Origin: Flavobacterium lacisediminis
GTDB taxonomy: Bacteria; Bacteroidota; Bacteroidia; Flavobacteriales; Flavobacteriaceae
Length of the DNA: 34,568 nt
Reading direction: 5' to 3'
Assembly: GCF_025909975.1 (NCBI RefSeq)
Contig: NZ_JAPCIO010000005.1
Span: 204,007-238,574 of the forward strand
Under the pieces are notes generated by a model. The model saw nothing but the letters and a program-made list of their open reading frames with translations. It had not been told where the DNA came from and ran no database searches. The first letter of the stretch is position 1, and every line of letters begins with the position of its first letter. A program made the translations under genes and the position numbers. This document shows, in pieces, positions 29,982-34,568 of this stretch.

Positions 29982-32900
29982 ATGAATAAAAATTACTATT
30001 TATTTAGATTTAGAATCGTTGTATTCATTGTAGCTTTCTTTTTCTGTTCTGATGTGTTTTCAGCCAATATATATGTAAATGATGGTTCAGCTCTCAACGA
30101 TGTTTATTGTTCTGCTTTTGGAAATGATGCAAATTCAGGATTAACAGCAGGTTCTCCTAAATTAACACTTGCTGCTGCTTACGCAATTGCAACTAGTGGT
30201 GATATTATTTATGTTGATTCAGGAACATATATTAGTACAGGAACAATTGCATTTAATAAAAATAATATTCAAATTATAGGCGCAGGAGCTGCAAACACAA
30301 TTTTTGAATCTGGTTCTGTAACTGGTACTGTTAGATGGGGAAATCTTACTGCAAATAATGCGGTTTTCAAAGGAATTCAAATAACAAAATATGACTGTGC
30401 ATCTGATGGAATAGCTATGACAATTTCTTCTGGAACAGGTATAATTTTTGATCAAGTCATTATTTATGCTAATGTTGGGTCTGGAGGTCAAGGTTCGTTA
30501 TATATTTCAGGTTCAACTACAAGTGTTACAATTAAGAATTCTTCTTTACCCTGTAATAGAGTTGCTTCAGCAAATTATGGAGGTGCATTAAAAATAAATA
30601 ATGCTACTGTTAATATTGAAAATTGTAGCATGAATAATAATGTGATAAGTGCTTTAGATGGAGGAGCAATTTTAATTCAAGGAGCCTCTGCAAATGTAAC
30701 TATCACAAATTCTACTTTTGATGCAAATGGTGCTACAACTGGAGGCGCAATTGCTCATAAAGGGGGTACGTTAACAATATTGAATTCATGTTTTGATAGT
30801 AATATTACTGCTGGAGGAGGGAGTAACTTTGGAGGAGGGGCTATTATAATTAACCCTTCTGTAGATTCAAATGTAACTATATCTAATTGTAGTTTTTCTA
30901 ATAATTCCACAACAGCAACCTCTTCCGATGGTGGCGCTATTACAATAACTAACTTAAGCGATGTTACATCTAATATTAATATAAAATCATGTTCATTTAC
31001 AAATAATAATGCTGTTGATAAAGGTGAAGATATCAGTTTTGATAAGGGTAGTACTGCGCCTGTTTTCGATGTAGTTTTAGAAAATAATACATTTAATTCA
31101 GTTTATTCAGGTACTCAAGTAAATCTTTATAATAAAGATATTCCTAAGAATTCAATTAAAATAAATGATTTAGGTGCAGGAATTGGTGGTAATGGTGATA
31201 TGGTTGCAGATGGCTTAGGAGTGTCAGTTAGTAAACCTGAATTTGGTGCAGATACTACCATAGTAGCAGCTCCGGGATATACGGAAAATTCTACAGCACT
31301 TCCATCTAGCTTACCGCTAACCATTTGTAACGATCGTTTCACAGGTACTTGTGGTGCTGCTTCAGCAACATTTATTTGTTCAACATTGAATACATGGGGA
31401 GATGTAACCACAACTGCCACAGATGCAGATGTAATAACTTTCGATAAGGGAGCAAATCTACCAAATGCCATTACAGCAGCAACATGGGCTACTTCTGTAA
31501 TTACCTTTACAAAAGCTACTCATGGTTTAGTTGTCGGCAATTGGGTTGTAATTGAAGGATTTACACCGGCAGGATATAATGGATATTATAAAGTTACAGC
31601 TGTTCCTACAACCGGAACTTTTAGAGTTGCTAAAACAACAAACCCAGGAACTACTACAGTTTTAGGAACATTTACAAAAGGTACACCTATTGGATGGTCA
31701 AGAAAAACAATTCCAACAGTTGATGAACATGTAATCATTGATTACGACTATAATACATCAACTTATGGTAATATTGACGCTTGTGTTATGACTGTAAAAA
31801 CGGGAAAAACACTTGTAATTGATAACGATAGTAAATCAAATGTAGGTGCAGATGAATTAGGTACTTATGTTTATGTAGTAAATTCCATTTTTAATAATGG
31901 TATAATAAACGTAAAGAGTAGAGGTAATTTAGTTCAGGTAAACTATCCGTTAGATTTAAATAACGAATCTATCGTAACGCCCAATATAAACTTTACTAAA
32001 GATACAGGGAATAAAATTCGTTGGGATTATGTTTATTGGAGTAAGCCAGTGAGTAATGCCATTCTTCCTGTGTTTAATACAAACTTTGATATTAAATATT
32101 ATTGGGATCCTGATTTTTGTGTTAATGGAGTGAATTTTAGTTATCAAGGTTGGAGGTCGCTAGTAAGTGAGCCAACAGTTGCAACTGGTTTCATTACAAG
32201 AGTAAAAACAAGTGTTGGAACAACTCCAGCCAATATAACTTTAAATTATTCAGGTACATCTAATAACGGAAATTATAATGCAACTGTAAAGTATTATGAT
32301 AATGAACATAATGCATTTAGAAATTTCACTTTGTTAGGAAATCCATATCCTGGAGCAATTAAATTTGAAGATTTTTATAATGAAAATAGTGATAAAATTT
32401 ATGGTACGGTTTATTTATGGTCGGCTAATACACCTTATCCGGGGAGTGGACTTTATCAGCAAGCTGACTATGCGTCCTTTAATTTAACAGGGGGAGTTGG
32501 GGTTCCAAGTGCTACCACTCAATCACCAAATGGTATTTTGCCAAATGGATATATTGCTTCTGCTCAAGGATTTATGGTACGTCCTAAAGTCAATGGAACT
32601 GTGTTGTTCACTAATAAACAGAGAACAAAAGACATTCCAAGTAACAACCAATTTTACAAAGGGGCAAATGATGAAAAAGATAGATATTGGTTGCGTTTAG
32701 CTGATGCAGAGGGAAGATATAATGAATTGTTAGTAGGTTACATATCGGGAGCAACTAATGATTTTGATGAAGCATACGATGGACCAATTAATTCGTTGTC
32801 ACCAGTTAAATTTTATTCGGTTTTAGGGGATGAAAAATTAGTTATCCAAGGAAGAGAGGCATTTCAATTAACAGATAAAGTTGCATTGGATTATTCGTTA

Positions 32901-33338
32901 CAAAATCCATCATCAATGTTAACTATTAGTTTAAGTAAAAAAGAGGGTGTTTTCAATACGCAAAGTATTTATTTACATGATAAAAAAATGAATTTTTATC
33001 ATGATTTAACCCAAGCTTCATATTTCTTTTATCCAGACAACACTGTAGATAGATTCGAAATTGTTTATCAATCCGATAGAGTAGATGAGGATATTCTTAA
33101 TGAAGAAACTGAAATTCAAGCTTCAATTTTAAACTCACAACTTGGAATTTTAAGTAATACTCCAATTTCTAAAGTTGAATTATATGATATAAATGGTAGA
33201 TTAATATTCAATGCTTCACTTGAACAAAATGTCCTAAATTATACCAAGAATATAGTACTTGCATCTGGTATTTATATTGTAAATGTTACATGTGTTAATG
33301 GTGCAAAAAAGACAACTAAAATTTTAAATCAAAATTAG
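29982..33338 (+). CDS. Secreted right-handed beta-helix protein with Pmp-like repeats and type IX sorting signal
   Basis: 1118 aa. Signal peptide cleaved near residue 28 (FFCSDVFSA). Residues ~29-380 form a parallel beta-helix: GSPKLTLAAAYAIATSGDIIYVDSG, then five rungs with GGAL/GGAI at 200, 227, 254, 285 and 317, each followed by an xFxxN-type motif (STFDAN, SCFDSN, CSFSNN, CSFTNN; the first reads CSMNNN). This GGA[ILV]/FxxN pairing is that of chlamydial polymorphic membrane proteins. Residues ~495-560 hold a separate small domain (THGLVVGNWVVIEG, TPAGYNGYYKVTAV) like modules in phage-tail and surface proteins. The C-terminal ~55 residues (VELYDINGRLIFN, ASGIYIVNVTCVNG, TTKILNQN) are a type A T9SS sorting domain, so it should reach the cell surface. 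Ligand unknown. Confidence 0.85.
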   Translation: MNKNYYLFRFRIVVFIVAFFFCSDVFSANIYVNDGSALNDVYCSAFGNDANSGLTAGSPKLTLAAAYAIATSGDIIYVDSGTYISTGTIAFNKNNIQIIGAGAANTIFESGSVTGTVRWGNLTANNAVFKGIQITKYDCASDGIAMTISSGTGIIFDQVIIYANVGSGGQGSLYISGSTTSVTIKNSSLPCNRVASANYGGALKINNATVNIENCSMNNNVISALDGGAILIQGASANVTITNSTFDANGATTGGAIAHKGGTLTILNSCFDSNITAGGGSNFGGGAIIINPSVDSNVTISNCSFSNNSTTATSSDGGAITITNLSDVTSNINIKSCSFTNNNAVDKGEDISFDKGSTAPVFDVVLENNTFNSVYSGTQVNLYNKDIPKNSIKINDLGAGIGGNGDMVADGLGVSVSKPEFGADTTIVAAPGYTENSTALPSSLPLTICNDRFTGTCGAASATFICSTLNTWGDVTTTATDADVITFDKGANLPNAITAATWATSVITFTKATHGLVVGNWVVIEGFTPAGYNGYYKVTAVPTTGTFRVAKTTNPGTTTVLGTFTKGTPIGWSRKTIPTVDEHVIIDYDYNTSTYGNIDACVMTVKTGKTLVIDNDSKSNVGADELGTYVYVVNSIFNNGIINVKSRGNLVQVNYPLDLNNESIVTPNINFTKDTGNKIRWDYVYWSKPVSNAILPVFNTNFDIKYYWDPDFCVNGVNFSYQGWRSLVSEPTVATGFITRVKTSVGTTPANITLNYSGTSNNGNYNATVKYYDNEHNAFRNFTLLGNPYPGAIKFEDFYNENSDKIYGTVYLWSANTPYPGSGLYQQADYASFNLTGGVGVPSATTQSPNGILPNGYIASAQGFMVRPKVNGTVLFTNKQRTKDIPSNNQFYKGANDEKDRYWLRLADAEGRYNELLVGYISGATNDFDEAYDGPINSLSPVKFYSVLGDEKLVIQGREAFQLTDKVALDYSLQNPSSMLTISLSKKEGVFNTQSIYLHDKKMNFYHDLTQASYFFYPDNTVDRFEIVYQSDRVDEDILNEETEIQASILNSQLGILSNTPISKVELYDINGRLIFNASLEQNVLNYTKNIVLASGIYIVNVTCVNGAKKTTKILNQN

Positions 33339-33341
33339 AAT

Positions 33342-34568
33342 ATGAAAAGTTTCATCAGATCAATAGTTACGATAATAATTTTGCTTTTTGCATTATCATC
33401 TGCTTATTGTCAAATAACTATTAATAATACTTTATACACACCTACACAATTAGTAGATGGTGTATTAGTACCTGCAAGTAGTGGGACTACAATTTCAAAT
33501 GTTGTATTCAGAGGAGTTTATAATGATGCAAGTCGTTATCAAGTTGGATATTTTTCTACGGCAACTACTACTTTAGCACAAATGGGTTTTACAAGTGGAG
33601 TTGTGTTGTCAACAGGAAATACATCAACAATTCCATTGACTTTAGGGGTTCATCCTGGTTCTGTTGGACAAATGGCTACTGCATACACTTCAGGGACTAC
33701 TGGAGAAATAAGACAAGGAGGAGGTTCGCCAACTTATATTTTAGATTTGGATATTTTAGCCGGAGCTCAAAATTATTTTAATGCTGCAATTTTAGAGTTT
33801 GATTTTGTTCCAGTAGAAAACTCTGTAACTTTTCGTTACATTTTTGGATCTGAAGAATATACAGACGACAGTGGTTTTATTAATTATCAGTGTTCTTCTT
33901 ATAATGATAAATTTGGTTTTTTAATAAGTGGTCCTGGTATTGCTGGTGGCCAAGGTTTTACTAATAATGCAAGAAATATTGCTCGTTTATCTAATGGTTC
34001 AGAAGTATCTATAAATTCTGTAAATAATGGAGTTGTTGGATCAAGTGGTGGTGCTCCAAGTTCTGCCAATTGTATTGCCGCTAATGGGAGTTGGGTACAA
34101 AATACCCCAACACCTGAATATTTAGGAACTATTGATGGAACACAACTTAATGGTAACACAAGAATTTTGACAGCAACACAAACAGGTTTAACCCCTGGTC
34201 AAACGTATCATATAAAATTAATTGTTACAGATGTAAATGATGGAACTTATGATAGTGTTGTTTATTTAGAAGCTGGAAGTTTTACTACTGAGTCAACTTG
34301 TGATGCAGGTTCAAATCAGAGTTTGTGTGACGTAACATCTGCAACTATAACAGCTACATCCCCTGTAACGGGTACATGGTCTGTACAATCTGGTTCAGGT
34401 ACTTTTGTTTCTGCTACAAGTCCATCGACTACTGTTAATGGTTTGGCTTTAGGTACAAATGTATTGAGATGGACAGCTTCGGATTTATCATGTTTTGATG
34501 AAATAACAATCACAGTTGGTACTACACCAGCAGCACCAACAGTTGGAGCAGTAACACAACCAACGTGT
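33342..34568 (+). CDS. Choice-of-anchor-L surface protein, 3' end missing
   Basis: Open from ATG 33342 to the window edge: 409 codons with no stop. Signal peptide MKSFIRSIVTIIILLFALSSAYCQ, cleaved near residue 23. Residues ~35-315 form the choice-of-anchor-L domain, with LEFDFVPVENSVTFRYIFGS (151-170), EEYTDDSG, and NDKFGFLISGPG (188-199). Residues ~320-392 look like a PKD/immunoglobulin-type unit (CDAGSNQSLC, TGTWSVQSGSGTF, LGTNVLRWTASD). The final residues PAAPTVGAVTQPTC start the kind of repeated module common in flavobacterial surface adhesins. It begins 3 bases after the beta-helix gene, so the two are co-transcribed. A large repeat region and T9SS tail probably lie beyond the edge (inference). 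Role: adhesion or surface display, partner unknown. Confidence 0.88.
   Translation, partial: MKSFIRSIVTIIILLFALSSAYCQITINNTLYTPTQLVDGVLVPASSGTTISNVVFRGVYNDASRYQVGYFSTATTTLAQMGFTSGVVLSTGNTSTIPLTLGVHPGSVGQMATAYTSGTTGEIRQGGGSPTYILDLDILAGAQNYFNAAILEFDFVPVENSVTFRYIFGSEEYTDDSGFINYQCSSYNDKFGFLISGPGIAGGQGFTNNARNIARLSNGSEVSINSVNNGVVGSSGGAPSSANCIAANGSWVQNTPTPEYLGTIDGTQLNGNTRILTATQTGLTPGQTYHIKLIVTDVNDGTYDSVVYLEAGSFTTESTCDAGSNQSLCDVTSATITATSPVTGTWSVQSGSGTFVSATSPSTTVNGLALGTNVLRWTASDLSCFDEITITVGTTPAAPTVGAVTQPTC

Noticed and set aside
31127..31471. Antisense frame of 114 aa within the beta-helix gene
   Set aside because: No family resemblance; it arises from the repetitive Thr/Ala/Gly-rich coding strand.

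Overview
The window looks like chromosome from a low-GC Bacteroidota bacterium, most likely a Flavobacterium or close relative. Reasons: AT-rich DNA; A-rich leaders with little Shine-Dalgarno signal; repeated promoter boxes of the Bacteroidota type TAnnTTTG (11 candidates); flavobacterial families (PUR/DUF3276, BatA-type VWA protein, long NusB, choice-of-anchor-L protein); and a C-terminal type IX secretion signal. No tRNA, rRNA, insertion sequence, prophage, CRISPR array or defence system was seen. No gene-free stretch exceeds 300 bases.

Layout. 1-123: an edge fragment of a 28-bp tandem repeat with an internal palindrome, then a terminator. 124-6894 (minus): tpx, dgkA, then a tightly packed envelope/division/riboflavin operon ftsK-lolA-lptF/G-ribB. 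7043-7612 (plus): a secreted fasciclin protein. 7679-11849 (minus): a four-gene operon of a BatA-type VWA membrane protein, a dihydroorotase homologue lacking metal ligands, a small Tic20-like membrane protein and an esterase. 11971-13835 (minus): a DUF1877-like protein and a DEAD-box helicase. 13977-15809 (plus): a POTRA/beta-barrel outer-membrane protein, ending base-to-base against hemN (minus, 15810-17174).

17175-18683: divergent from hemN is a thioredoxin / rhodanese lipoprotein / DUF2892 cluster followed by csaA. The hemN-thioredoxin gap holds two palindromes, each 36.5 bp from the -7 box of one of the two promoters. 18738-20949 (minus): a PUR-domain protein and an ABC exporter. 21143-24030 (plus): a leucine-type amino-acid dehydrogenase, then nusB-DUF1573-yajC. 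24083-28327 (minus): a YdeI/DUF1801 protein, a beta-propeller/M28 peptidase/PDZ fusion and peptidase T. 28374-29855 (minus): an uncharacterised helical protein. 29982-34568 (plus): two secreted surface proteins; the second runs off the right edge.

Most of the window is housekeeping. I found no convincing new multi-gene system. The points most worth checking are the symmetric regulator sites between hemN and the thioredoxin gene, two enzymes with missing catalytic residues (the second domain of RibB, and the dihydroorotase), the palindromic tandem repeat at the left edge, and the secreted proteins at the right edge.
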